A DNA stretch of 64,000 nt from Tsukamurella pulmonis (GTDB lineage: Bacteria; Actinomycetota; Actinomycetes; Mycobacteriales; Mycobacteriaceae). The stretch covers positions 3,858,136 through 3,922,135 of the forward strand of contig NZ_FNLF01000002.1 in the NCBI RefSeq assembly GCF_900103175.1. The letters run 5' to 3'. The notes beneath the pieces were generated by a model. It did not search any database and was not told where the DNA came from. It saw nothing but the letters and a program-made list of their open reading frames with translations. Position numbers and translations under genes: made by a program. Position 1 is the stretch's first letter, and each line of letters begins with the position of its first letter. Below are positions 48,084 to 58,355 of the stretch, in pieces.

Positions 48084-49488
48084 AGACGGTCTGGCCCTCG
48101 TCGTCGGACTCCTTGCCGATCCGCCGGGCGAGGTACAGGCCCTCCAGCGCGAACTCGGCGGCCGCGGCCCGCTCCCCCGGGGTCTCGGCCTCGAGCCGGC
48201 GGTAGACCTCGGCCAGCACGGGCACCTCGGGCAGGTTCTCCAGCAGCTCGGCGGCGGTCACGTCGTCGCCGGTGACGATGGGCCCGCCGGCCTCGATGGC
48301 CTCCACGAGCGGCCCCAGGTCGACGCCCAGTAGGTACTCGGCGATGGTCTCGGCCGTCGCGCGCCGCAATAGGTGCACGAGCGTCGCGATCTCGCGGCCC
48401 TCCTCGCCGGCCTCGAACTCGACCTTGCCGCGCAGCACGTCGGGCACCGTCATCAGGTCGACGGGGCGCGCGACGGGCAGCTCCTCGCCGCCCACGGCCG
48501 CGCGGTGCAGGGCCGCCGCGGCGATGGTCTCCTGCGCCGCGATGGCGAACCGGGCGGAGACGCCGGAGCGCTGGTCGACGGCGGGCGATTCGCGCAGCTC
48601 GCGGGTGAACCGGGCCAGCACCTCGGTGAGGTACTGCGGCACGGAGGCGACCACGTCGGCCTCCTGCTCGATGACCGCGACCTCGTCCTCGAGGTCCAGC
48701 GGGTAGTGGGTGCGGATCTCGGCGCCGAAGCGGTCCTTGAGCGGGGTGATGATGCGCCCGCGGTTCGTGTAATCCTCGGGGTTCGCGCTGGCCAGCAACA
48801 GCACGTCGAGCGGCAGGCGCAGCGTGTAGCCGCGCACCTGGATGTCGCGCTCCTCCATCACGTTGAGCATGGCGACCTGGATGCGCTCGGCGAGGTCCGG
48901 GAGCTCGTTGACGGCGACGATGCCGCGGTGCGCCCGCGGGATGAGGCCGAAGTGGATGGTCTCGGGGTCGCCGAGGCTGCGGCCCTGCGCCACCTTGACG
49001 GGGTCGACGTCGCCGACCAGGTCGCCGACGGAGGTGTCCGGCGTGGCCAGCTTCTCCGAGTAGCGCTCGTCGCGGTGCCTCCAGGCGACGGGCAGCTCGT
49101 CGCCGAGCTCGGCCGCGCGGCGGATCGAGGCGGGGGTGATCGGGTGGTACGGGTGCTCGCCGAGCTCGGCACCGTCGATCACGGGGGTCCACTCGTCGAG
49201 CAGGCCGACGATGGTGCGGATCAGGCGGGTCTTGCCCTGCCCGCGCTCGCCGAGCAGGACGACGTCGTGGCCGGCCAGGAGGGCGCGTTCGAGCTGCGGG
49301 ACGACGGTGTCGTCGAAGCCCTGGATGCCGTCCCAGGGGTTCGTGTCGGCGCGCAGGGCGGCGAGCAGGTTGTTGCGGAGTTCGTCCTTGATCCCGCGGT
49401 AGACGTGGCCGGAGGCCTTGAGTTCGCCGAGGGTGGCGGGGCGATCAGCGGGCAGCGTGTCGGGGCGTGCGGTGCTCACGGAAGCCAC
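48076..49488 (-). CDS. MoxR / magnesium-chelatase-like AAA+ ATPase
   Basis: A 470-aa ATPase: Walker A GERGQGKTR (about 79-87), Walker B and sensor region in HRGIVAVNELPDLAERIQVAMLNVMEERDIQVRG, and LASANPEDYTNRGRIITPLKDRF. It resembles ChlI/MoxR chaperones and is translationally coupled to the VWA partner. Counterpart of Rv0958. ATG at 49488. Confidence 0.87.
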   Translation of the reverse strand: MASVSTARPDTLPADRPATLGELKASGHVYRGIKDELRNNLLAALRADTNPWDGIQGFDDTVVPQLERALLAGHDVVLLGERGQGKTRLIRTIVGLLDEWTPVIDGAELGEHPYHPITPASIRRAAELGDELPVAWRHRDERYSEKLATPDTSVGDLVGDVDPVKVAQGRSLGDPETIHFGLIPRAHRGIVAVNELPDLAERIQVAMLNVMEERDIQVRGYTLRLPLDVLLLASANPEDYTNRGRIITPLKDRFGAEIRTHYPLDLEDEVAVIEQEADVVASVPQYLTEVLARFTRELRESPAVDQRSGVSARFAIAAQETIAAAALHRAAVGGEELPVARPVDLMTVPDVLRGKVEFEAGEEGREIATLVHLLRRATAETIAEYLLGVDLGPLVEAIEAGGPIVTGDDVTAAELLENLPEVPVLAEVYRRLEAETPGERAAAAEFALEGLYLARRIGKESDDEGQTVYG

Positions 49489-49555
49489 GCTACGCCGATC
49501 CGCCGGTTCCGCCCCAGCGAGTACGCCCGCAGCGAAACCGGGAATACCCCGGGCG

Positions 49556-50416
49556 CTACTTCTTCGTGCTTCCGGGGAGCACGCCGGCGTCGATCACGGC
49601 CTTGCTGACCGGGCGCATCCGGTCGATGAGGCCCTCCGTGGCGTCGGCGAACGCGGCGCCGCTGACGGCGTCGGTGCCCGCCTCGATCTCGTCGTACAGG
49701 GCCATGCCCTCCGGGGTCAGACGGTGCGCCTCCGGCTCGCCCTCGACGAGGCCGCGCTCGGTGAGCCGGGCGACGGCGCCGTTCCACTGCTCCTCGCTCC
49801 AGCCGCGGGTGATGCGGAAGAACCGACGGCCCATGACCCGGCGGCGGATCTCGGGATCGGGGAGGTCGGCCTCGTGGAAGACGCCGGCCTCGAGGCCCGT
49901 GAGGCCGTGGCGGATGAGTTCGGCCAGGTGGTTGTCGCCGCGCCACTCGCGCAGCACGGAGACGTGTCGCCAGAGCGCGAGCGCCGGCGCGTCGGGGACG
50001 GGCGACGCGGCCCACGCGGACGCCAGCGCGCGGCCGCCCAGCGGCAGCCCGTCGGCGACGGCGCCGAATCCCTGGGCGAGGGCCTCGATCTCGGCGGGGT
50101 CGATGCCGGCGAGGATCGTGCCGTACTGCTCGGCGAGCATCGCGTAGCGGCGGTCGTCGATCTCGGCGAGCCCCGCCTGCAGAGCCTGCGTCCACCCGTT
50201 CTCGATGACGGTGGGCGAGAAGTTGTAGAACGCCGCCGTCACCACCGAGGCGTGCGCCTCGCCCATCGGTGCGGCCCGGGCGCCGACGTAGAAGGCGTGC
50301 TGGTCGATCCCGAGGTCGCTGCACGCATCCCGGATTCCGGGGTTGAAGTAGGCGACGACGTGGAAGGGCTCGACGGTCTCGTAGGCGCGACGGGCGAGGG
50401 CGGCGGTCTCCGACAT
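49556..50416 (-). CDS. SCO6745-family helix-turn-helix protein
   Basis: A 286-aa protein: N-terminal half helical (LARRAYETVEPFHVVAYFNPGIRDACSDLGID), C-terminal winged-helix like MarR (GWSEEQWNGAVARLTERGLVEGEPEAHRLTPEGMALYDEIEAGTD). It belongs to the actinobacterial SCO6745 group; function unknown, probably regulatory. ATG at 50416. Confidence 0.75.
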   Translation of the reverse strand: MSETAALARRAYETVEPFHVVAYFNPGIRDACSDLGIDQHAFYVGARAAPMGEAHASVVTAAFYNFSPTVIENGWTQALQAGLAEIDDRRYAMLAEQYGTILAGIDPAEIEALAQGFGAVADGLPLGGRALASAWAASPVPDAPALALWRHVSVLREWRGDNHLAELIRHGLTGLEAGVFHEADLPDPEIRRRVMGRRFFRITRGWSEEQWNGAVARLTERGLVEGEPEAHRLTPEGMALYDEIEAGTDAVSGAAFADATEGLIDRMRPVSKAVIDAGVLPGSTKK

Positions 50417-50458
50417 GCCTTCACCCTGTCAGGGCGGGCGCCCGCTGTCGACGGTGGG

Positions 50459-50926
50459 TTACTTGTAGAAGCCCTCGCGCAGGTTGATGCCGTGCTCCAC
50501 CCAGGCCTTCATGGCGGCGAGCATGCCGGTCCAGCCCATGCAGTTGCCGAAGGCGCCCTTCGCGCCGTCCTCGGTGAGGGTCCACGCGGATTCGGTGATG
50601 GTGACCAGCGTGCGGGTGTCGTCGTCGACGGGGGCGAACTCGAAGGTCGTGGTGGTGTGACCGTCGCCGGCGACGGCGTTCTCCGCCTCCCAGCGGATCA
50701 CGATCTTCGAGTGCGGGTCCGCCTCGAGCACCTGCACGGGGAACGCTCCGGGGAAGTCGGCGAAGTCCCAGGTGACCTCGGTGTTCGGCTCCAGCCGGCC
50801 GCGGGCGCCGCCGGTGGTGAAGTACTTCGAGAGCTGCTCCGGGTCGGCGACGGCCTCGTAGACCTGGGCCGTGGGGCGCGCCACGTAGCCGGAGACGGTG
50901 AAGGTGAGTTCCTTGAGTTCGGACAT
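50459..50926 (-). CDS. SRPBCC/AHSA1-type protein
   Basis: A 155-aa START-like fold: LTFTVSGYVARPTAQVYEAVADPEQLSKYF at the start, DFADFPGAFPVQVLEADPHSKIVIRWE in the middle, LVTITESAWTL and GWTGMLAAMKAWVEHGINLREGF at the end. Such AHSA1-like proteins bind hydrophobic ligands and typically pair with an ArsR regulator, as here with the divergent gene 16 bases away. Confidence 0.85.
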   Translation of the reverse strand: MSELKELTFTVSGYVARPTAQVYEAVADPEQLSKYFTTGGARGRLEPNTEVTWDFADFPGAFPVQVLEADPHSKIVIRWEAENAVAGDGHTTTTFEFAPVDDDTRTLVTITESAWTLTEDGAKGAFGNCMGWTGMLAAMKAWVEHGINLREGFYK

Positions 50927-50947
50927 GTGATAAAACTACAACATGTC
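50922..50947. promoter_or_regulatory. Inverted repeat covering both start codons of the SRPBCC/ArsR pair
   Basis: GACATGT (50922-50928) and ACATGTC (50941-50947) each contain the ATG of one gene. With a 16-base gap between the genes, both messages must be leaderless or nearly so. Symmetry and position suggest an ArsR operator that silences both. Confidence 0.6.
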
Positions 50948-51389
50948 ATCGGGAGGCCGCAAGAGCGAACGCACAGGCATCGACGCGACGCAGGCGCCGG
51001 CGCCGGCGTCGGCGGCCGGTGCGGCGAGCGCGCTGCCGGCGGGGGTTGCGCCGGCGATCGGGGCGACGTCCACGCAGGCGCCGGACGACGATGCCGACGA
51101 CCTGGTCTTCAAGGCGCTCGCCAACGGCACCCGTCGCCGCATGCTCGACGTGCTCAAGGAGGCGCCCCGGACCACCGGCGACCTGTGCGATCACTTCCCC
51201 GACCTGGACCGCACCACGGTGCTGCAGCACCTGCGCGTCCTCGAGCGGGCGGAGCTGGTGATCGGGCGCAAGGTCGGCCGCGAGCGGCACCTCACGCTGG
51301 CGCCGGTGCCCATCAAGCGCATCCACGACCGCTGGATCGGCGAGTACGCCCGCGCCGCGGTGTCCCTCCTCGACGACCTCAGCCGCTGA
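50943..51389 (+). CDS. ArsR-family regulator
   Basis: A 148-aa regulator with a disordered Ala/Pro-rich N-terminus of 50 residues and an ArsR winged helix: LVFKALANGTRRRMLDVLKEAPRTTGDLCDHFPDLDRTTVLQHLRVLERAELVIGRKVGRERHLTLAPVPIKRIHDRWI. No metal-binding CxC motif in helix 3. It likely controls the divergent SRPBCC gene and itself. Confidence 0.85.
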   Translation: MSSGGRKSERTGIDATQAPAPASAAGAASALPAGVAPAIGATSTQAPDDDADDLVFKALANGTRRRMLDVLKEAPRTTGDLCDHFPDLDRTTVLQHLRVLERAELVIGRKVGRERHLTLAPVPIKRIHDRWIGEYARAAVSLLDDLSR

Positions 51390-51412
51390 CCCGCGGCCGA
51401 CGCGTCGTGAAA

Positions 51413-51470
51413 GTCGGGTTCTGCGGCGATCCGGCACCGAATTCGGTGGCGGAGCCCCGCAGAACCCGAC
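51413..51470. repeat. Long two-tier intergenic hairpin
   Basis: Outer arms of 14 bp (GTCGGGTTCTGCGG with its complement) enclose an inner perfect palindrome CACCGAATTCGGTG. Architecture resembles 43116-43192. It lies between ArsR and the convergent aldolase gene and may serve as terminator. Confidence 0.6.
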
Positions 51471-51500
51471 GTTCGGTACGCGCCCTGTCGGCGGCCGGGG

Positions 51501-52316
51501 CTAGTCGAAGACGTCGGGCGAGCTCGCGACGGTCTGCTCCCAGAGCGGGCGGAACTGGAACCAGCCGGCGAGGTCGCTGCCGACCTGGGAGCGGGTGAGC
51601 AGGGCCGTCTCGTGGTCGATCTCCTGCGGCCGGCCGGCGGCCATGGCGAGCAGCTGCGCCTGGCACGAGCGCTCCATCGTCACGAACCACCAGGCGGCCG
51701 AGGAGACGGAGCCGCCGACGGTGATGAGCCCGTGGTTCTTGAGGATCGCGGCCTTGTGATCGCCGATCGCCGCGGCCACCCGCTTACCCTCGACGGTCTC
51801 GTTCACCACGCCGGCGTAGTCGTCGTAGATGCCGTGGTCCTCGTAGAAGGCGCAGGCGTCCTGCGTGAGCGGTGCCAGCGGAATCCCCAAGGACGAGAAC
51901 GCCTTCCCGTGCACCGAGTGCGCGTGCGCGGCGGCCACGGCGTCGGGCCGGGCGTCGTGCACCTGCGCGTGGATCACGAACGCGGCACGGTTCACGGGGC
52001 GCCGCCCGTGCACGACGACGCCCTCGTGGTCCACACAGATCAGGTCGGAGACGCGGATCTGGTTGAAGCTCATGCCGAACGGGTTCACCCAGAACAGCCC
52101 GGAGTCCTCGGGGTCGCGGGCGGTGATGTGCCCGGCGACGCCCTCGGAGAAGCCCAGCCGGCCGAAGACCCGGAAGGCCACGGCCAGATCCCGCTTGCGC
52201 TGCTCGCGCTCGTCCTCGACCGAGAGCCCCATCGGCGGCAGCGGCATCTCCGCATCCTCGGGCATCGGCCCGACGGCGGCCTCGAGCAGCGGTAGGACTT
52301 CGGGCGGCACCTGCAT
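51501..52316 (-). CDS. Class II aldolase/adducin-family protein
   Basis: The ATG at 52316 (MQVPPEVLPLLEAAVGP), nine bases after GGAGG, gives 271 aa. The zinc-binding motif is AAAHAHSVHGKAFSSLG (His-x-His) with a third His in LKNHGLITVG. RDLAVAFRVFGRLGFSEGVAGHITARDPED is the family N-terminus. Substrate unknown; it may act on sugar phosphates or aromatic hydroxy acids. Confidence 0.82.
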   Translation of the reverse strand: MQVPPEVLPLLEAAVGPMPEDAEMPLPPMGLSVEDEREQRKRDLAVAFRVFGRLGFSEGVAGHITARDPEDSGLFWVNPFGMSFNQIRVSDLICVDHEGVVVHGRRPVNRAAFVIHAQVHDARPDAVAAAHAHSVHGKAFSSLGIPLAPLTQDACAFYEDHGIYDDYAGVVNETVEGKRVAAAIGDHKAAILKNHGLITVGGSVSSAAWWFVTMERSCQAQLLAMAAGRPQEIDHETALLTRSQVGSDLAGWFQFRPLWEQTVASSPDVFD

Positions 52317-52367
52317 CGACATCTCCTCCGTGCGATCGTCGCGGGCACGACGAAGGGGCGGAAACGG

Positions 52368-52407
52368 CGAACGCCCCCGGGACAATGATTCACCCCGGAG
52401 GCGTTCG
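52368..52407. terminator. Terminator of purNH
   Basis: An 8-bp outer stem CGAACGCC/GGCGTTCG with an inner CCGGG/CCCGG stem, 11 bases after the purH stop on the minus strand. Confidence 0.65.
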
Positions 52408-52418
52408 CTGCGCGCGGA

Positions 52419-53966
<1,548 letters not shown>

Positions 53967-54635
53967 TTAAATGGTGACCTTTCGTCCATCCACGCTGTAG
54001 CCCTGGCGGGCGATTGCCGCGACGACCTCGGTGAGAAGCCGGCGCTCGACGACCTTGATCCGTTCGTGCAGGGTCTCCTCGGTGTCCCCCGGCTGCACCG
54101 CGACCGCCTCCTGCGCGAGGATCGGTCCGGTGTCGAGCCCCGCGTCGACGAGATGCACGGTGGAGCCGGTGAGCTTGACTCCGTGCTCGAGGGCGGCGGG
54201 AACGGCGTGGGCGCCCGGGAAGGCGGGCAGCAGCGCGGGGTGCGCGTTGACGACGCGCCCGCCGAACGCGGCGAGGAAGGCGGGGCCGAGGATCTTCATG
54301 AATCCGGCCGCGACCACCAGGTGCGGCTCCATCTCCTCGACGGTGGCCGTCAGCGCGGCGTCCCAGTCGGCGCGGCCGTCGTAGGCCCGCAGCGGCACCT
54401 CGGCGCTCTCCACGCCGGCCTGCGCGGCGACGTCCAGCGCCCGGCAGGTGCGGTCCGCGACGACGCCGACCACGGACCCGGGGTAGCCGGGCTCACCCGC
54501 CGCCGCGAGGAGCGCCTCGAGCAGCGAACCGGTGCCGGAGGCCAGAACGACGATCCGGGCGGGCGCGCACGGCGGCACGACCGTGGGGCTGGGCGTGGTC
54601 AGGATGCACTCTTTTCCGAGGGGGCGATGCGCCAT
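53967..54635 (-). CDS. purN: Phosphoribosylglycinamide formyltransferase
   Basis: I chose ATG 54635, giving 222 aa; the first 18 residues are loosely conserved, and starts further in are possible. Core features: RIVVLASGTGSLLEALLAAA, AAGFMKILGPAFLAAFGGRVVNAHPALLPAFPGAHAV (catalytic Asn-His) and GSTVHLVDAGLDTGPILAQEAV (Asp). It transfers formyl from 10-formyl-THF to GAR. Upstream is the DUF6350 gene, as in mycobacteria. Confidence 0.92.
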   Translation of the reverse strand: MAHRPLGKECILTTPSPTVVPPCAPARIVVLASGTGSLLEALLAAAGEPGYPGSVVGVVADRTCRALDVAAQAGVESAEVPLRAYDGRADWDAALTATVEEMEPHLVVAAGFMKILGPAFLAAFGGRVVNAHPALLPAFPGAHAVPAALEHGVKLTGSTVHLVDAGLDTGPILAQEAVAVQPGDTEETLHERIKVVERRLLTEVVAAIARQGYSVDGRKVTI

Positions 54636-54658
54636 CAGCCTAGCGCCGCGCCTGCGGG

Positions 54659-56116
54659 CTACTGCCCGAAGGTGTAGCTGTCGAGTTCCTCGATGTCCGC
54701 GATGTCGCGCTCGCGCTTCGTCGCCGCAGGTCCGACGGCCTGCCGGGAGACGGGCGCGACCTCCTCGGTGGGCTGCTCGGCGACGGCGTCGAAGTCGCCG
54801 GTGTCCGCCGGATCGACCTCCTGCTCCGACTGCTCCGCGGTCTCCGCGTCGTGCTCCGCGCGGTCGGCGGGCTCGATCTCGACGGTGACGCCGTCGTCGA
54901 TCACGTCCGCCTCGTCGGCGTAGGTGGTGTAGCCCGACGGTGCCTGCTCCTCCGCCCGGCGCGCCGCGCGTACGGCGCGCGACTCCCCCGCCTGCTGCAG
55001 CACGAGGGCCGCCAGCACACCGACGAGGCCGATCCAGCCGAGGGTGAACAGGAACACCTGCGCGAGGTCGGCGCCGGCGTACCCGAAGCCGCCCAACTCG
55101 CCGCCGGCGAGGAAGGCCGCGGCGCCGAAGCCGACCGCGGCGATCAGGGCCGTGCTGGCGACCGCGGTCACCGTCGGCCCCAGGTCGAGGGAGCGGGCCG
55201 CGCACCGTCGGCCCACCTGGACCGCCACGAACGCGGGGACGGCGAGCAGCGGCAGCAGGTACCAGGGCGACGGGCCCTGCGGCAGGACCGCGAGGATCGG
55301 CACGCCGGGCGCCCGGCCGGGGACGGCGGAGAACAGGCTCATCGAGATCGGGCCCAGGTCGACGGTCGCCCCCAGGGGCAGCGCCGCCCCCGCGATCACC
55401 ACGTTGGGCAGATACAGCAGCGAGAGCAGCACCAGCGAGATCATGCCCACGGCGTCGTTGCCGGAGCGGACCAGCTCGAAGACGGTCTCCCAGCGGATCA
55501 GCAGCCGCACCACGACCAGGGCGAGGCCGACCGCGCCGAAGGCGAGCAGCGCCCGGCCGGCGAGGCGGGCGCAGTCGTCCACCCAGCCGGGGATGCGCAG
55601 GAAGCGGGCGGCGTCGCGCCAGTAGGCGGGGGCGAGGCCGATCAGGGCGGCGCCGAGGTGCACGGCGACGGTGGCCACGAAGGCCGTCAGCGGGGGCGGC
55701 GTGCCGATGGTGTACCGCCCGGCGGCGTCGTTGACCACGGCCAGCGCGATGGCGGTGAAGAGGGCGGGCCCGGCGATGGCGCACAGCAGCACCGAGCGCA
55801 GGTCCGCGAGGGGGCGGCCCTCGCCGCCGGCGCGGCGCGCGGCCCGGGCCACGCCCACGACCAGCGCGATCGTGGGGACCAGGGGCAGCACGCCGAGGGT
55901 GATGTCACTGATGGTGACCGGCACCTGGTGCACGGCCAGCCACAGGCCGGCGACGGTCGGGACGATCGCCCCGAAGCCCGTCGACGTGGAGAGAAGCACG
56001 ATCGCGCCCACCACGAGGGTGGACGCGAGCGTCACGAGCGAGGGCCCGAAGGCCATGACGAACAGCGGCCGGGTCTCGCTCGGGCCCGGCCCGGCGGCGC
56101 GCGCTGAATCATTCAT
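54659..56116 (-). CDS. DUF6350 polytopic membrane protein
   Basis: The ATG at 56116 gives 485 aa with about ten transmembrane helices across the first 370 residues, then a long acidic cytoplasmic tail (DEADVIDDGVTVEIEPADRAEHDAE ... KRERDIADIEELDSYTFGQ). It corresponds to the Rv0955 position between the DUF5336 gene and purN in mycobacteria. Function unknown; no transporter motif recognised. Confidence 0.82.
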   Translation of the reverse strand: MNDSARAAGPGPSETRPLFVMAFGPSLVTLASTLVVGAIVLLSTSTGFGAIVPTVAGLWLAVHQVPVTISDITLGVLPLVPTIALVVGVARAARRAGGEGRPLADLRSVLLCAIAGPALFTAIALAVVNDAAGRYTIGTPPPLTAFVATVAVHLGAALIGLAPAYWRDAARFLRIPGWVDDCARLAGRALLAFGAVGLALVVVRLLIRWETVFELVRSGNDAVGMISLVLLSLLYLPNVVIAGAALPLGATVDLGPISMSLFSAVPGRAPGVPILAVLPQGPSPWYLLPLLAVPAFVAVQVGRRCAARSLDLGPTVTAVASTALIAAVGFGAAAFLAGGELGGFGYAGADLAQVFLFTLGWIGLVGVLAALVLQQAGESRAVRAARRAEEQAPSGYTTYADEADVIDDGVTVEIEPADRAEHDAETAEQSEQEVDPADTGDFDAVAEQPTEEVAPVSRQAVGPAATKRERDIADIEELDSYTFGQ

Positions 56117-56174
56117 CGTTCCCACTGTGACATCGCAGTGGTCGCCGATGGCTCAGGCGCGCCGCACGCGGGCG

Positions 56175-57323
56175 CTACTGACCCTGCGGCTTGTTCTCGT
56201 CGTCGGCCGAGTGCGAGCCGTACTGCGGGGTCGACGGGGTGCCGTAGGACGGCGTGCCCGAGGCCGAGGCCTGGCCGAACGCCGTGGTCACCTCGTCGCC
56301 GGAGGCCGAGGCGCCCGGGTTCGACGGTGCGCTCGGCGCCGGGAAGCCCGTGGTGGCCGGAGCCGGGGTCGACGGGGTCGAGGGCGTGGAGGCCTGGTAG
56401 CCCGACGAGGCCGGCGACTGGTAGCCGCCGTAGGAGGGCCACTGCGACTGGGCCTGCGACTGCGGCGCCTGCTGCTCCTGCTGGACCGGTGCGGCGGACG
56501 GGACGGACGGGCTCGACGGCGCCTCAGTGGCGGTGGTCGCGGTCGCGGCGGCCGTGGCGGTCGCATCGGCGGACGCCGTCTGGGCGGCGGCCTCGGCGGC
56601 CGGGTTCTTCATGATGCCCGCGTCGACGAGCACCAGCATCACCGCGGCGACCGCGGTGAACAGCGAGAAGACCAGCGCGATCCAGAAGCCGACGGCGATC
56701 GACTCCCACGAGAAGCTGCCGAAGAGCAGCGTGATGAAGCCGGACACGGCGAGCGCGGCGGCCGGGGTGCGCCCGGTGTTGCCCTTCGCGATCAGGCTCA
56801 GCCCCGCGGCAACGCCGGCGGCCAGCACCAGCGCGAGCGAGATCAGGCCCTGGTGGTCGAAACCGCTGGCACCCAGCGTGCGGCCGGTGAGCGGGTTGGT
56901 GGCCTCAGCGAAGTTGAGGAAGCCGAGCAGGAACGTGATGACGCCGAGCGCGGCGGTCGCGATGGAGAGCACCAGCGCCAGGTCGAGCGGCTTCGACGGC
57001 GCGGCCGGCGCCTGCTGGTAGCCGCCGTAGCCGCCCTGCTGGCCGTAGCCCTGCTGCGGGTAGCCCTGGCCGTAGCCCTGCTGGCCGTAGCCCTGCTGCG
57101 AGTAGTCGGGCTGCTGGCCGTAGCCGCCGCCCTGCTGCGCGGGCTGGCCGTAACCGCCCTGCTGCGCGGGCTGCTGACCGGGCTGGCCGTAACCCTGCTG
57201 GCCGTAGCCCTGCTGCCCCGGCTGGCCGAAGCCCTGCTGGCCGTAGCCCTGCTGCGAGTAGTCCGGCTGCCCGTAGCCCCCCTGGCCCGGCTGCTGTCCG
57301 TACCCTCCACCTGAGTAGGTCAT
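56175..57323 (-). CDS. DUF5336 membrane protein with YGQQ-rich N-terminus (Rv0954-like)
   Basis: A 382-aa protein. Residues 1-105 are a low-complexity Gly/Gln/Tyr region with about a dozen QQGYGQ units. Four transmembrane helices follow at about 112-235 ([78 protein letters not shown]). A Ser/Thr/Pro/Ala-rich tail completes it. The mycobacterial homologue is a 34-kDa antigenic membrane protein linked to growth and division. The N-terminal region could phase-separate. Confidence 0.85.
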   Translation of the reverse strand: MTYSGGGYGQQPGQGGYGQPDYSQQGYGQQGFGQPGQQGYGQQGYGQPGQQPAQQGGYGQPAQQGGGYGQQPDYSQQGYGQQGYGQGYPQQGYGQQGGYGGYQQAPAAPSKPLDLALVLSIATAALGVITFLLGFLNFAEATNPLTGRTLGASGFDHQGLISLALVLAAGVAAGLSLIAKGNTGRTPAAALAVSGFITLLFGSFSWESIAVGFWIALVFSLFTAVAAVMLVLVDAGIMKNPAAEAAAQTASADATATAAATATTATEAPSSPSVPSAAPVQQEQQAPQSQAQSQWPSYGGYQSPASSGYQASTPSTPSTPAPATTGFPAPSAPSNPGASASGDEVTTAFGQASASGTPSYGTPSTPQYGSHSADDENKPQGQ

Positions 57324-57411
57324 GTTCTTCTCCCCGACTATCGACGCGGCTCCGCGCGGAGCCAGTACGCCACCACCCTATACACGGTGACCGCCCGCAA
57401 TGGGATTGCGC

Positions 57412-58278
57412 TCACGGAACGTGGTGGTCCATGAGGGCCAGTAGGGCGCGGGCCGCGGGGCTCAGCAGCTTCGAGTGCACCAGCAGCTGGGAGCGGGTCG
57501 GACCGTCGACGAGGGGCACGACGGCGAGCCCGGCACCGGCGGGAACGGTCTCCCGCGCGGCCGTCCCGACGCACAGCCCCGCGGCGATCAGTTCCAGGAT
57601 GGTCTCGGACCGGTCCACCTCGAAGGCGACGGTGCGCCGGACGCCCGCGCGCTCGAAGGCCTGGTCGGTCTCGGCGCGGCCCGCTCCCCCGGCGGGATAG
57701 TCGACGAACGGGCGGTCGACGGTCTCGGCGAGGGTGAGCGGACCGTCGACCCGCTCGGCCTCGGGAACCACGAGGACCAGGTGGTCGACGGCGAGCCGGT
57801 GCGCGACGACCCCCGCGGTGGAGAAGCCGTCGGGGACACCGAGCAGCGCGAGATCGACGGTGCCGGTCCGCACGTCCTCGATGAGGTTCTCGCTGGCGCC
57901 GCTGCGCAGCCGGACGGTCGCCTCGGGGTAGGCGGCGCGGTAGGCGCGCAGGACGTCGACCACGTCGAAGACCGTGAAGGTGGGGATCATGCCGACGGTG
58001 ACGGTGCCGCGGACCCCGCCGAGGGTCGCGGCCACCTCGTCGGCGGCGCGTTCGGTCGCGGCGAGCGCGGCGCGCGCCTGCGGCAGGAAGGCCTCGCCGG
58101 CGCGAGTGAGCCGGACGGAGCGGTTGGTGCGGTCGAACAGCCGGGCGCCCAGCTCCTTCTCCAGCGCGGCGATGCGATGACTGAGCGCGGACTGCACGAC
58201 GTGGCAGCGCTCGGCGGCGCGGGTGAAGTTCAGCGTCTCCGACACCGCGATCACGTAGCGCAGTTGCTGCAGCTCCAT
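57412..58278 (-). CDS. LysR-family regulator
   Basis: A 288-aa regulator with N-terminal HTH (MELQQLRYVIAVSETLNFTRAAERCHVVQSALSHRIAALEKELGARLFDRTNRSVRLTRAG) and a periplasmic-binding-like effector domain. It is divergent from the MFS transporter gene, its likely target. ATG at 58278. Confidence 0.92.
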   Translation of the reverse strand: MELQQLRYVIAVSETLNFTRAAERCHVVQSALSHRIAALEKELGARLFDRTNRSVRLTRAGEAFLPQARAALAATERAADEVAATLGGVRGTVTVGMIPTFTVFDVVDVLRAYRAAYPEATVRLRSGASENLIEDVRTGTVDLALLGVPDGFSTAGVVAHRLAVDHLVLVVPEAERVDGPLTLAETVDRPFVDYPAGGAGRAETDQAFERAGVRRTVAFEVDRSETILELIAAGLCVGTAARETVPAGAGLAVVPLVDGPTRSQLLVHSKLLSPAARALLALMDHHVP

Positions 58279-58310
58279 CGATCATCTCCCTCAGAGATCA
58301 TTCCATCGAA

Positions 58311-58331
58311 ATCATACGTTGGACGCATGAT
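58311..58331. promoter_or_regulatory. LysR-type operator
   Basis: ATCAT-N11-ATGAT is a perfect T-N11-A palindrome in the 77-base gap between the LysR gene and the MFS gene, positioned to act on both. Confidence 0.65.
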
Positions 58332-58355
58332 CATGCGCGGCCCAGACTGGAGACC

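Noticed and set aside
53967-55784. A 605-aa version of purN
   Set aside because: The first 380 residues are an Arg/Gly-rich shadow of the DUF6350 membrane gene; only the C-terminal 222 residues are PurN.
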